A DNA stretch of 64,000 bases, taken from Acanthochromis polyacanthus (taxonomy: Eukaryota > Chordata > Actinopteri > Pomacentridae). The stretch covers positions 33,244,482 through 33,308,481 of the forward strand of contig NC_067126.1 in the NCBI RefSeq assembly GCF_021347895.1. Direction: 5' to 3'. The position numbers were made by a program, and so were the translations under genes. Position 1 is the first letter of the stretch. Every line of letters starts with the position of its first letter. Under the pieces are notes generated by a model. That model was not told where the DNA came from and did not search any database. It saw only the letters and a list, made by a program, of their open reading frames with translations. Positions 11,649-51,464 of this stretch are shown here, piece after piece.

Positions 11649-13820
11649 TGGTAACAAATAAAGCTGAGGAGCACTATAATTTAGTATGCAGCTGAAAGAA
11701 TGTGCAAGATTGTGTGAGTCAGCATAGTGAGAGCTGGTAGAACACTACACAGTGGGCCACTAGATGGCACTAGCACATGCAGTTTGACTGTTACAAGTCA
11801 AGACATGGTGTGTGGCACTAATTATTAATTGTCAGAATTTATTTGAGTTGAGCAGATTAACCTCCCACCTGAGCAAAAAATGAGCTGCTGTTCTGCTATT
11901 AACCCACATTTCATCCCTCTCTGTGTACTGTGGGCAGTATTTACGTGTAATATAAGATTTTTATTTATGTTGCACTTTTCTTAAAGTTACAAAGTGCTCA
12001 ACAGAAAGGAAATACTAACTGCTGGAATAGCTGCAGAGTTGCTGCAGGTAGTTTGAATAACTGTTATGCATCATGTAAGTACATTTATAATAAACTGTAC
12101 ACCTAGAGTTTGATACAGCTGCTCTCTTCAAGACAAGACCTCAAAATCAGATAATATAGTAGTATTGGTAATAGTAGTCCTAATTAGGCCAGTGTATATT
12201 ATGCTTTAGCAGTACGATGTGATATTCTCCTATTCCAATCAAAATTACAGTTAAATCAGAGATTCAGGATGTACAAATGGATGTATCAGTGCTGTGCAAT
12301 AATAGTAATAAAATCCATTACAATTGCTGCAAATTCTACCAACGAAGGGCTTGAATTATGTTAACATGTGTCCAGTATACTTCCTGTGAAAGATGCACAG
12401 ATTGAGTAGATTTTGAGGATTTCTGGATGTAATTTGTGGACAAAAGAGCAGCTGCTGCAACACAAGAGATAGAACACAAAAATGTTGCAAACATAAGTCA
12501 CAATAACTATTGAATCAACACTCGTCCGATCAACTAAATAGGTGGTATTAAATTTGGTTGTTACTACAAGCATCCTTTTAGATTAGATCCCTCTAATTTT
12601 AAAATGAAAGCTGAATTATGTGGAAATTTGATACAACAGAGATCTTCCTTCTTTAGTCTGACTGCAACCATTTTAGGATCAAAAATACCAGAAACTCTCT
12701 GGAAATCAAACTCATGTGTTGCTGCTACACAATGCGCCGGAGGCAAGTTCTACTGAAAATGTGAGTTTGATGAACCCTCTGCACAACATCCTGTAACAAC
12801 TGCATATTGAGAGAAACTGTACATGACAGAGCATAGCCTTACTAGCTTAACTTAGCCTAATGCAGTGCCTCATTTTTGACACTTGTCTGTGCTGGTGCAC
12901 TGTCAAGCACAGATTAATGCAAGCATCCCTCGGCTTCATAGCGTTATGAATCCATAATAACTCACGTTAAAGTGAGTATTTGTCCTAGAGAGCCACCGAA
13001 GGAGTGTGACATTGCACCTTTGGAAATGTTGCACTCACTTTACCTGTTAAATGTATTTTTTTCTCAGCCAGTAGTGAGCAGATACTGAAGAATATTTATT
13101 TTTTATCACAAATTATAGATCTACAGGACATTTCTCTTCCTCTTTTTCTTTATTTAAGGTTGCACCAAAATGGCAGGGTTCACTTTAACACAGCAAAGAT
13201 CCAAAATTTTAACTCAGTGAATCATCACAGATACTCCATCATTTCCAGGAGATTGTACTCTTTGAGATTCACACATGTGCTCGTGTGTTTGCAACCCGAG
13301 TGTTGATGCCTGTGGCGTCAGAATTGAAACATGATGCGCTTGTTTTTTGAAAACGGAGAAGTAAAGACAAAGCACAATTTTCCCTTTAGAAGAGTGCATC
13401 TCCATCAGATTGGAAGATGCTGTTATTACTCTGATGACCGTCTTTTACATTTGATAGCACGTCTTCTCCATGATGAAGGGGAAAAATGGGAGGAATGGTG
13501 AGAAGAAAATGCAATCTAGATGTCAGACAAGCACTTGATTAACCACTTACAGAAGCAGTCTCTGCATCAGGCAGAGGCTATGCCATCTCAGTTTTCCACT
13601 TGGCCTCATCCTTCAAACATTACTGGCCACACAGTATTGATTTTTCATTCTTCTCGATATCCCCTTGCCGCTAATAGAATTTACACCAGACTATCAACGT
13701 TTCAAGGAGGCCTCCCCTCCCTTCACAGTACTGCCGGGATCTTCTAGCCCGCAAAGAGAGCACACTTTAAGCTTGAACTCAGTTAGCTACAGTTGTGAGT
13801 ATCTACCTGAGAAAGAAGAC

Positions 13821-13894
13821 ATGGAAATTGACAGCACGGGAAAAAATGAAATTTGTGGTGGTAGCAGTCTGGACGAAAAGCAAGAGGAGGAGAG
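13821..13894 (+). CDS. frmpd4: candidate alternative first exon of frmpd4 (A)
   Basis: An ATG at 13821 opens a frame encoding MEIDSTGKNEICGGSSLDEK followed by QEEE. It ends two bases into a codon (AG) at 13894, directly before a consensus donor GTGAGT. Joining AG to the first base of frmpd4 exon 2 (C at 30112) makes AGC (Ser), the residue human FRMPD4 has at this junction. The frame is open upstream of the ATG. Evidence is only the donor, the phase match and location upstream on the right strand; I do not recognise the peptide. It could equally be chance. Confidence 0.2.
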
Positions 13895-16800
13895 GTGAGT
13901 TTGAGGCTGTTTCACTTGTTTTTCAAAATTGATTAAAATGACTGACAAAAGAGATGTTCAAAGATGAGCAATTTATGTGATTAAGAGTTGAAATACGCCC
14001 CACCTTTACCTTCCTTACAGGAATTCATAAGAGAGCAAATTCATTTTTAACGTAAAAGTTCATAATATTTATCTGTCATTGCAGCTGCAAAAAGACACGC
14101 CGTTTTTTTGTGACTGAAATCTAAACATACACAATTGTATAACTAAATGTTAATTATGAAATGCATAAAAATGCTGCTTAAAATGGAAATAGTTTCTTTA
14201 GAACGAAGGCAACAAAATGAAGTAAGTTGAGTTTGAAAGGATTTTACTTAAAGTGATATTTTCATGAGTATAAATAGACGACAGCAATCTGTGATCATTC
14301 TCCATTCTACCGTGATCACATGCAAAAACCAATTATCTTCCATATTGTCGGGCTAATTATTACCGTAATCCATGGCATTAGAGATGATGCGTGCTTTCAC
14401 AGATTCTGCCCGGGAGGCTTGGAGCCCAGCCTGCAGCAACACAGTGCTTCTGATTCAAGCGACAGTGTCGACTTGGTGACCTTAGCAGCTTTCCATGGGC
14501 ACATTGATTTTTCTCCCACATTACAGATAATTGCTGGATGCTGTGAATCCTATCCTCCCAGGGCAACAGGGAGGAGCTTCTGTAGTGTGTTGACACAAGA
14601 GTGGCTATCTGATTTGAGGAATGTGATATCCTGAAATCTCATTGACTGCGATTGACTTCTGTGTACTTCCTGTCTATGCTATGAGTATATTTAACAGCTT
14701 GTTTTTATGCTTGGGGTTGTTAGTGTTCTGTGTTACTGAAAGTTAATTGTGCCCCAAAAAAAAAAAAAAATCTATTGATGAACGATTTTCTGCAAAGGCG
14801 GTTTCCTTAAATAGTGTACTTTAAGGTTAATGTTTGACTCAAACAGCCAGAACACCTTTCAGACTTAATGAGAGTAAGGGCTTTGTCCAACTCCTTTTAA
14901 TGGCTCTCCAACTTGTGTAATTAATTATTATTAATTACCTATTCTGCAGTCTTACGTGATGGAAAGAAAGATAATGATCCCGATTTACATTTGTAGACAA
15001 ATACAGTAAATCATTTGACTAGAATAAATGCTGTCGACAGCTCTTAAAATACATCCGTAACCTTTGGTGTGGGCCAAGCAGTAGCTCTTATTATATTAAT
15101 ATGAGTTTTCCTGTTCTGCATGGAGCTACTCTCATCATTTTATGCAAATGACTGCATCTACTGTTTGTTCTGCTTCATAAAGTAATGAAAAAGTCACTTC
15201 CACTGTTATTATGTGAGGCACAAATATGCTTTGATGGACTGAAAATCAACTTGCCTCGTCAAGTGTTTTGCATGTGGAAGTAACTGTGCCATTTGCCCGT
15301 GGTTGTGTGTTTTGGCCTCTGTTTATCACTGCTTTTCGAGCGTTGTGATGTTTTGGTTTCATCTGCCTCAAAGTATTTTTGACTAATTAATCAGAAGTTC
15401 AGAACTGTGTGTTGCACTCACAGGATCTGTCACAGCAATTTGCAAAGAAGCGTGGCGTGTCACATTGTTCTGAGGAAACAAATGAGCTATCCACCCACAC
15501 TGGGCGAGCAGCACATTAAATCAGACGAGCCCCAGACCACACACTGCCTATCATCGCTATCTTAAATGATCCCTGTTGTGACCCCGTGACAGCACGCTAA
15601 ATGTGATTCTTAGTTGTGTGCATTGTGAAGGATCATTGCACTCTGCACATCCCCTGTCTCCACTCTTAGTGCTGTGCCCTGTGTGTCACGGAAAAAAACA
15701 GGCCACCGATGCAGCTCGCCGTGGCCCAGGGGCGAGTGTTAGGCCACATGATTGGACGGATTCATGGGCAGTATTTATCTCAGAGAAAGGTCTGCTTTTG
15801 TCTGCTTTACTCTCACACAGCGCTCTGTTGTGGCCATATGGTCCTGCCTCGCTCCTGGATATGTGTAAAGAAGAAACTGGGTGCAGAATTAGCACAGTGC
15901 ATGAATTACTGTATGGTGCTATGCTTAAATAGCAAGTTGTGTTTCAGTAAAAGGCATGCTTGCACTTTGTGTTTTCTTGTTGTCGTAAAGGAGGCTGAAC
16001 TTCCACTTGTCATAGGCTGCTTTGTGTACATGGCATGGGATGTGTTATGCAAGCAGCTCCATTTGCTCGCAGAGCCAAAGACACGTGCCTCAGTTCATAA
16101 CTAATGGAAGACTGTGTATGCCATTCATGCATGAGAGCACCAGCATGGTATAATCCAGCGTGAACTATCATGATTTTAAAATGCCATCGCTTTAAGGGAA
16201 AATGTCCTAAAAATAAAAAAAAATTGTGGATAAACGTACAAAATATACAACATATGACAGTTAAAACACAGCTTGACAAGCAGCATTATTTCACTATATA
16301 TGTGTGCAAAAAACATCGATAAAATGAATAAAAATGATACCTGATGCTACTGTATAACATTAAGGTTAAGATCTAATTCTGTGGTTTATATAGTATTTAG
16401 GGCTGGCTCTGTTAAGGGTGACAGTTGGCAGGCAGATAGTGATAGAATCTGGATTATGGTGGAAGCTTAATTTTTAAGCTCTCATGGATGATAAAACACA
16501 TGGCAATTCCAAATGCCTCAAACAGAGATAAGATAAATATCTCAGATGCTGTAATTTGGTTGTGTGCTGAAATGTGGTAAATAATACCACGAACGGTGAT
16601 GTTTATTTCTGCTTTTGCCTGACTGGAAACATATTCCAGCTCTCCTGCTATGCCGAGTAGAATGAAGTTGAAATATGAAAACACCACAGGTGAATTTCAC
16701 CCAAACAGAACATGTTTTCCATGAGAGCCTTGCTCATCGAGGCAGCCTTAACCAGCGCAGCAACCCATTGGAGTCCAGCTGTTCAACATTGATCCTCTCT

Positions 16801-17105
16801 GTGTTTTCTGATGCACTGGCCCGGAATGTGATGTTATTTCATTACTGAGGCAGAAGCGACAAGCTCGGTCTCCTCCCCCAGGGCACTAGCCACTCACTTG
16901 GACAGGGGCACTGTATGTAATAATAACTGAATGGCTTAGTCAGACAAGCTCAGTTGACTATTGAAAGTCCAAATCAAGCCTCGAGAAAACTTTGGAGTCA
17001 GGAGGAAGGACGAGAGCACACATCAGCGAAGAAGGCTTGTAAGGCCTGGACAGGAAGAAACAGAAACAAGTACTGCATTAAACTTGACGAGACTTGTCAT
17101 CAACA
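13895..17105. other. non-coding DNA
   Basis: No recognisable coding, RNA or repeat feature. Homeodomain-like TAATTA clusters occur around 14920-14940 and a long A-run near 14756-14770. Open frames at 15603-16104 overlap in several phases and lack similarity to anything I know. Confidence 0.4.
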
Positions 17106-17149
17106 ATGGACTCGGATGACAATGAACTTGGCATCTTCACTGTCATTCA
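17106..17149 (+). CDS. frmpd4: candidate alternative first exon of frmpd4 (B)
   Basis: The ATG at 17106 has a strong initiation context (A at -3, G at +4) and opens a short acidic peptide MDSDDNELGIFTVI. It ends two bases into a codon (CA) at 17149, directly before a consensus donor GTGAGT. This is the same phase as the established first exon at 23042, so splicing to 30112 would keep frame (CA+C = His, then HRTKSSGW). No expression evidence is available, and I do not recognise the peptide from memory. Confidence 0.3.
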
Positions 17150-17651
17150 GTGAGTAGTGTGCTGTGGTTTGGTGTTCTGTGCTTACTTGATAATTCAGTC
17201 ACAACTGATTACTCATAACTCATATTTCTGAGAACGAGGGAGCCGATAGTAGTTACTATGTGAGTTCTGATTGTTAGGACATGCATGCAGTAGAAGGTAT
17301 TTCTTGCTTAATGCCTTTTAGCGTTTCACATCAGCCTTATATTGGTTATTTTGACAAAAATCAATGACCGGCGTAGCTAGCTAAACAAAGCAATGTTTGT
17401 TCTTGTGTTTCTTGTTGTGATGGAAATCGCTACATGAAGGTTGCGGGTTACCAAACTTATTCTTTACCACTGCACTGCAGCAAGGATTTATGTTTCTGTG
17501 GGATCGCTAAGCTTGAAAACAATTTGTGACAGTGTGATGTACAATGGAGTGTAAGATGTAGTGCAGATGTTGCAGCAAATCTCTACTATTAGTTCAATGG
17601 GCCTTTTTCACAGTAACATTCTGACGTGCAGTCATAGTGGAGAAAGTATGG
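17150..17651. other. non-coding DNA
   Basis: No feature could be supported between candidate exon B and the repeat cluster that begins at about 17652. Confidence 0.4.
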
Positions 17652-18104
17652 GTGTAACTAGAAAAGCACTCAGAGAGTGCAGATCTCCGCCAAGGAGAGA
17701 GAGGAAAACAGGAAACCCATGCAGTAAAGGATCATGAGCTGGAATCAAACCTGCATCTCTGACACAGTTCTGTTTACAAATAACCTTCTTAACCAGTTGA
17801 GCTATCTGGACACCTTGCTCCAATTTGTTGGACGACATACTAACCTATGATGTTTTTGTCATATTTTGGACCACATACTAAAACATACTAAAAAATTGAA
17901 AGTGATCCAGAATCCAGGATCCTTTCTGGATTGCCACCAAAAATAAATCAGCTCTTCCTCTTACCATAGTCTACATCCCCTCAAAATTTCATGTGAATCT
18001 GCACAGGCGTTTTTGAGTTATCTTGCTAACAGACAGACAGACACACAGACACACAGACACACAAACGCCAGGTGTCACATAACCTCCGTGGCGGAGGTAA
18101 TAAT
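17652..18104. mobile_element. teleost 'CTCCGCCAAGG...GGCGGAGGTAAT' repeat, with nested SINE-like insertion
   Basis: The left end (AGAAAAGCACTCAGAGAG, ATCTCCGCCAAGG) and right end (ACATAACCTCCGTGGCGGAG) match from memory a widespread fish interspersed repeat. Its body normally carries the 'AAAATTTCATG' block (here near 17980) and a run of CAGA units (here 18031-18060). Between the ends, about 17700-17825, is a tRNA-like module on the minus strand. Its reverse complement reads AGCTCAACTGGTTAAGAAG, then GGTTTGATTCC, resembling A- and B-box promoter sequences. The element therefore looks composite or interrupted. Confidence 0.55.
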
Positions 18105-18390
18105 TAGTAACTTATCAATTGATGATTGCTTTCCATTTCGATGTGTCAGTTCATGGGTCCAGCTATTATTTGTGATACTTAAACCTGCAATATAGACGAT
18201 GTTTTTTGGACATTTTACGGCAGGTATAGAAACAAGTTGTGACCACCACACTGACATATCACTACCTTGTTAGCAAACAACTACAATTCCAGAAGTTACT
18301 TTATCACTTATTGAACAGTGAAGTGTCAAGGTATAAAGTTTCTGTTGAGGCTTTTTAAGTCATTCATTAAGTTTCGTTGGTCCCTGTTCA

Positions 18391-18712
18391 GGGCTACATA
18401 GTGGTTTGGTGGTTTGCACTTTCGCCTTGCAACTAGAAGATCCCCGCCTTCCCGGGATCTTTCTGCATGGAGTTTGCATGTTTCCCTGTGCATGTGTGGT
18501 TTTCTCTTCCTCCCACAGTCCAAAAACATGCTGATGTTAATTGGTAACTCTAAATTGCCCATAAATGTGAATGTGAGCGTGATTGTTTGTCTCTATATGT
18601 GGTCCTGCAATAGACTGTGCCCTGCCTGAGTTAGACTCAGCTGAGTTAGACTCCAGCAGCCCCCCTGCAACCCTAATGAGGATAAAGCAGTGTATAGATA
18701 ATGGATGGATGG
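18391..18712 (+). mobile_element. SINE-like teleost repeat with (ATGG)n tail
   Basis: Recognisable consensus blocks occur in order: TTTCTGCATGGAGTTTGCAT, CCCACAGTCCAAAAACATGC, TTAATTGGTAACTCTAAATT, GCAATAGACTG, CAGCCCCCCTGCAACCCTAA, GGATAAAGCAG and a terminal ATGGATGG. These are hallmarks of one of the most abundant short repeats in fish genomes. The plus-strand orientation is inferred from the tail. Confidence 0.8.
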
Positions 18713-19631
18713 TCCCTATTTCAGTTCTTCCACCAATTAGAGGTCCTCAGTGTGTGTCTTTCTTCAGTCTGCCACACCCACCTCACCTGCTCCTCGCTTC
18801 CCCAGTAGTCTCACCTGCCTCCACACTGCAAATCAGTCCCTTTAGTACACACTGTACTCTTCCTGCGCTCCACCATTCTGTTGCCATTTGGTGTGTGTTG
18901 CTTTGTGTCACAGCTTTCCAGTATTCTACTCCTCAGCTTGTGCCTTATTTCTTTTTTTTTTTTTACTTTTGCTTGTACTGCTCCCTTTGTTTGTCTGCCT
19001 GCTTTTTGGATTATAGGACAGCTTGTAGTAAGTAAAGGTTGTTCGGCGTTCTTGTTATTGCTACCGAACGATCCCGTACTACTACAGCAGACAAACACTG
19101 CATTGCCACATGAACCTACATGCCAAGGCTGAAGCAGAAAATGCATAATGTTAGCCCAGTTTTGCTGCCTAGTCTGCTTTACACTGTTGTTGTTGCAGCC
19201 AGTGCAACTGAGATTAGAAAACTGATTAGTCTATTAGTATTTATCACAGAAAATAGCCAATCAATAACACTGATTTTACTTTGATTTGGCTATAAGCTAT
19301 ATTGATTTCCACATAGTAATTATGGAGCATTGTGTGACCTAAATGTACCTCTCAAGAATTCTAGTTAATGTGTGAAGCTTAAAGTTCAAGAGCAGTAATA
19401 TGCATGTAGCTATGACAATTTGATGAGGGATAAAATTTTAAAAAAAAAGACCTGCAGTCATCTCATATCTTATTTCCAGTAACAGTGCTTTCTACTGTGA
19501 TCGTGTTTTAAAATCTTTATCTTAGCTTTTTATTATATCAACCCATTCCTCTTGACTGAAGCTTGTGCAGAAGAAGAGTACAAATAATAATCTTCATAAG
19601 TACACTGTACAAAGAGAACAGTTTGTTAAGC

Positions 19632-19745
19632 TGTGATAGACTGGCAAACGCCCATAGCGTGTTTGGCCAATTGCCCAGTGCATGCTGGGAGATATTCAAC
19701 CCGCAGCAGCTCTGAGCAGGTTAAGTGGCAGTAGAAGATGAATGG
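19632..19745 (+). mobile_element. 3' fragment of the same SINE-like repeat
   Basis: Contains GTGATAGACTGGC, CAGTGCATGCTGGGAGATA, CCGCAGCAGCTCTGAGCAGG and AGTAGAAGATGAATGG, the diverged equivalents of the 3' half of the 18391-18712 copy. The 5' half is missing. Confidence 0.6.
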
Positions 19746-22440
19746 TCGAATGACTGTACCAAACATGACCTGCCAATGACCCACATGGGCATGTTGAATA
19801 ACCTGCAGGTTAACCAGGCACACAGTGGCTGCAGTGTTGAGCATCTTGGCAGTATCCCCATTATGATGTTTTATTCACTCCACACAGAATAGGCTGCAGC
19901 TCCCTAGTATTACTTTGAACTTTATCAGCAGGTGTAGTGAAACTGGCAAACCAAATCCATAATCTTTTCAAAGCATAGCATACCCCAGCCAGGTAACACT
20001 TCACTTCTTATCCCAATTAGTCACAGCGCTGCATATTCATAGCAAAACAGCGTTCAGATCTTTAAACTCTCCCCTAAAAGCTGTTTAATTCACTGAATAA
20101 ATCAGCCGCAGCCCAGGCGTAATTAGTGTTGCACTAAGAGATTGGGAAAGTTGAGGCACTGAGGTGGCTCACAGGCAGATGCATGCTGACAAACACACAC
20201 AAACAAACAAAACTGTGAGCAGTTTGCTGTCGTAGATGCTCACACACATCTGGTTGTGGTCCAGGAGCTGCTAATGCTTAGTTCAGAGGGCAGCAAAGGC
20301 CACAAAGTCATATGACTGTACTGTACAATCTGGAGCACCCACTTTAAATGAAAATATCATCTCACAGTAGCTTTATGAGGACATTTCATCATAAAAAAGT
20401 CATTGTTTTGCTGTTTAGCATTGCTAGCAGTGCAAAGTGGTTATACTCTGCTTGCTGTTTTTATTTTTAAGGCATGCAGCGTGATCCAAAGGCTTGCAAA
20501 ATTTAAGCACTGCTGAGTTTTAAATGGCCAAGTGTGCCAGAATGAATGAAATCAGCTGTTTTAAAAGGGACTCAGAGAGTGGAGAGTTAGGGATCAGCAG
20601 GGCAGCAGGATTTTATCGGTCAAAGCTTCAGCTATAGTCGCCTTAGATCACGCTTCTGTCTGACCCTAATATCCTCTGCCACTCATGTTGGCCTCTGGGC
20701 CACAAACCCAAATGGACAAACATAACTGTCTAGAATATGCTGAGTCCCTCAATCCTCCCGCCACAGGACACCGCGATTGCATCTGAAGCAAATTGTTAGA
20801 CGTGTTCTCCTGCTCTTCAGTGCCCGTTTGACGTCTTGTGCGTACTTCAACACAAAAAAGGCTGTCTGTACTCAGAGTAGGATTAACAGAATTCATCACT
20901 GCAATTCAAGAAAAAATACTAACTCACTTTGCAAATTCAGGAATTTTAAGTAAAAATGAATCACTGACATTTGGGATTTTTGTGCGGCTTTTTTCTACCA
21001 GTCTAGCTGCATCTTTTCTATGGTAGCAAACAAATCTAACCCTGACCCTGAGTGAAAGTGACAACATTCTTTATTCTATGTTTCACTCTCAGCAAAGGCG
21101 CACTGACTCACGCTGCAGAGCCTTACGAGTTGTGGCATTTTAATATAGGATGGTTGCTGCTCGACTGTGGAAACGGTTACAAATTGTAGCTTGAAATTCC
21201 TAAACTGGAATCAACTGGTATTCTATGCATTTGTATTACACACAGAATAGAGCAATATTACTACCTGCCATTTTCAGCGATTGCATGGTGTGTCATTCTG
21301 TCAGTCTATCAGCAGAAGTTCAAGCTGAATGTAATTGGGGATTATCTCCTTTTAACTCCGGAGGTTGTATCATTTTAAAAGCACTGTGCTTGAAATGAAT
21401 GAGTATTACACTTTCCACAGCTTATTGATTCTTCTTTTATTAGCTATTTCTATTTACGACAGCGAACAGCTGCACTCAGACACACCATTTGACAGGTGGA
21501 ACAGATGCCTTTATAGATTACATTTGATGCTTGTCTTGTCTAGCTGTGTGTCTCAGTGATCAGGATAACAGAGTAAACTGTCTGTGTTGCTGTGAGAAGT
21601 TCCTTTTATCCAAACTGTCTGTGCCACATGAAGAAGTATCAAACCCTGGATCAGAGACGAGGCTAATTGGCTCCTGTTGGTTTTTCGACAGAGGTGCCTC
21701 GCCTGTGTTGTTTGATTTATGAAGAGTGATTCTTTGTCTTTGGGACAATAAAACCTGTGGTGATTCTTCATTTGGAGATGGGACGACAATGGGCTGTCGT
21801 CTTACGGTGCTCATTTGTTAACGTCAAGTTGCCAAATTATCAGCTGAAACCTTGACGTTAAATAAACAGAGAGTCTTAAACACATTTAAATGGGCCTACA
21901 TCTTGGATGAGATTTCAGTCAAATTAAATATTGCACAGAGAACTAATTGGCATTTGTTGACATGTGTTGTTAGCCACTAACTCCCAACAGCCCTCTTCAT
22001 CTCCCTTCTGGACACGAACCCAAGTCCTGTTTAGTCTTTATGGAATTTCGCTCTTAACGCTCTTCTGTTAGGGTCATTGCATCAGCTCTGTGTTTGTTTG
22101 TGTTTGGTGGTTTGCTAAAATGTTTGGAGGCCTCTCATGAATGGCATCATTGAGAGCGAGCATTTAGCTGCTGAACTGTTTTGCGAGGTCAAAACAAATG
22201 CACTGTACAGTATGGGCATCCTAATGTGCAGCTGTGAGGCAGAAGCCCCTCAGCTGGGGAGGGGGGACGCATTAGGTCCTCCTGTCTCTCCAGCTGCTCT
22301 CGCCGCTCCTCCATCGCTTTTGCACACTCATTATGTGCACATGATGCTTCGCGCCTGTCACTTCATCCCCCCGGTTCTTTTCAACCTTTTCTCGCTCTCT
22401 GGGAAGACATCACACGGCTGAGGATTGATCAGACTGTCTT
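19746..22440. other. non-coding DNA upstream of frmpd4
   Basis: No coding or RNA feature recognised. Small open frames on both strands overlap each other and show no similarity. Confidence 0.4.
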
Positions 22441-23001
22441 TTGGGGGAATTCTCTGAAGCTGGTTGCATCCTTTATTAGTAATTCTTGCAAGCATACACA
22501 CACACACACAAACACAACATCCTCTCACATTCCTCTTTTCTCTCTCTTCCACTCTCCTCTCCCACCACCACCACCACCACTGCCACCCCTGTCCCTCCCT
22601 CCCTCTGCCCCTCGCTCTGGCGCTCTCCCTGCCTCTCTCCAAAGCTGTTGTTACTGTGCGGCTCCCGCACATCATTCCACCGCGATGGAAATTAAATGAA
22701 GGTGGCTTAACGCAGCTAACAGAGGCATGCTTTGAAGGATGTAACCAGGGGAAGCTGTGCTGCCAGATCCTTTTCCATGGGCTGTGGATTTGTGCTGCTG
22801 AGGCGAGGACACAGCAATCACTCAGCCATGCAGAAGCCCAGACAACAGGACTAATCTCTCCACCTGACTTGTGGGAGCTCCACTTTTTTTCTTCTTTTTT
22901 TCTGAATTATTTATTCCTCGTTGCCAAAGACAGTGTGGGACAATGGAGCCGGAGTGAAGTAGATGGTGAATTTGTAGCCTTGACTGCAGTCTGCAGCACA
23001 C
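22441..23001 (+). promoter_or_regulatory. frmpd4: putative frmpd4 promoter / 5' UTR
   Basis: This region precedes the exon 1 ATG. It holds a short CA run (22495-22509), a pyrimidine-rich tract with CCACCA repeats (about 22530-22640) and a GC-richer stretch to 22690. No TATA box was seen. If transcription starts upstream of 22685, the 5' UTR contains at least one tiny upstream frame (ATG at 22685, four codons). The 223-codon frame through this region is low-complexity and unsupported. Confidence 0.3.
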
Positions 23002-49985
<26,984 letters not shown>

Positions 49986-50060
49986 TTATTGATTTTAAAG
50001 CCATACATGAGAGACATGGGTTTAACAACCAATGTGAACTGCTGTGAAAAAAAATAAACT
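49986..50060 (+). other. frmpd4: frmpd4 3' UTR with poly(A) signal
   Basis: AATAAA at 50053-50058, about 70 bases after the long-form stop. Further AATAAA-type hexamers near 50475 could be used for a longer 3' end. Confidence 0.5.
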
Positions 50061-50924
50061 TGCCTTGTGTATACAATATTTTATTATGTAAAGAAAATAT
50101 AAAATTATATGAATAATTAAAGTTTTAAATAGATTATATTGAGGTCTCTATTAAGAAGCATATGACCCTCTCAAGTATATTATCTATAATTACATAATAG
50201 GGATTATTTTAATGATTTATTGGTTATATTAGGAGCTTAACATGTAGATTACTACCACCTTGTTAGTACCTTGTTTATAAATTGTAAAAATATATATTAT
50301 GTTGAAGAAACGCATACAGTATATACAGCTCTAGACAAATCATTGCACAGGACAAGACGTGATGAAATCAAAGTAATGCATAAAACTTTACCATTTTCTG
50401 GAGTCACTTAATTTAACAAATTCTTTACACATGAACACTGAGTACTTTGTTATTTTTGTCAACATCATTAAAGAAAATAAAACTTTGTAGAAGTCTTATC
50501 TCCAATTATTTTGGTCTATTTCTCTTCTTCATGTGTTACTACCTGTCAATTTTTCATACAATGCCACGTTTCAGTTAATTTTGCGGCGGTGCATGCAAAT
50601 TCATACTCACTTTCCACCAAAAAGCACTAAAAACAGGGACAAATTTCATTATTCATACAGAAAAGTTTCTTGACCTATGTTTAGTTTTGTAACTATGTTT
50701 AATAATTCATGATTTTACCATTCACTCAAGTCTGAGCGGTGGAAATGCTTTTTGCATTAATGATGATGATGGTCTGTTTCACTTCCTTGGCTGCCAAGAG
50801 AGTGTTTGCGCAACGTTATGTGTGAGAGTAGCCGCGCACATGTCGCATTATGTGAATTCAGCTGAACAAAACAAGGCTGTCAGAGTCAACAGCCACACTA
50901 GCAACTCTTCGAAGCTTCGAGCCA

Positions 50925-51060
50925 AATGCTAGCATTAGCGTGCTACCATCCACATAATGCCAGTGCTAACATGCTCATATTTAGCAGGTATAATGTTGAC
51001 TTATTCATATTTACTGCAATCAAACACAAAGCACAGCTGTGGCTAATGGAAATATTATTA
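50925..51060. repeat. teleost 'GCTAACATGCT...TTTAGCAGGTATAATG' repeat
   Basis: Contains AAATGCTAGCATTAGCGTGC, GTGCTAACATGCTCATATTT and AGCAGGTATAATGTTGACTT, which match from memory a widespread fish repeat built of GCTAAC/GTTAGC motifs followed by TTTAGCAGGTATAATGTT. Confidence 0.55.
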
Positions 51061-51464
51061 GTGGAGACCTGGTGGAACTCGGGTTAGTTTAAAGGGACAT
51101 GTACTAAATTTTATCACACAGTTGTCTGACATTTTTAGCTCACATGACAGACTATAGCCAGTTTGTTCAAAATTCTGTGCCAATTCCTTTAGAAAGTGTG
51201 GAGATAATTAAGAGGGCAAAATTAAAGACAATGGTGGGGCTTCAGGAACAGACGAGTATTCACCACGTCACCAGAATAGCTAAAAAAAGACGCTTTGCCA
51301 ATCAATCAGACATTATTTATAAACTACTTTTCATACAAATGGTATAAGGCAAAATGCTTTATAGAACAAAATGAAAAAGATCATTACCCCCTCACACTAC
51401 TCTCAACTGAGATGTACTGTCACAAATAAATTTCACAAATGAAAATGAACTAAAGGAAAGATTT

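Larger units (their letters stand above)
9066..13820. other. intergenic DNA between arhgap6 and frmpd4, left part
   Basis: No gene was recognised. The region holds the TATC microsatellite at 9711-9792, a pair of related segments at 9606-9708 and 10467-10558, and a LINE-like 3' tail at 11556-11648. The 10640-10900 stretch is open in several frames on both strands but matches no protein I recognise. In human, MSL3 lies between ARHGAP6 and FRMPD4; no MSL3 chromodomain or MRG exon is visible here. Confidence 0.5.

Noticed and set aside
15603..16104. Overlapping 109- and 131-codon frames
   Set aside because: Two phases open over the same DNA, no similarity, no splice signals; chance frames.
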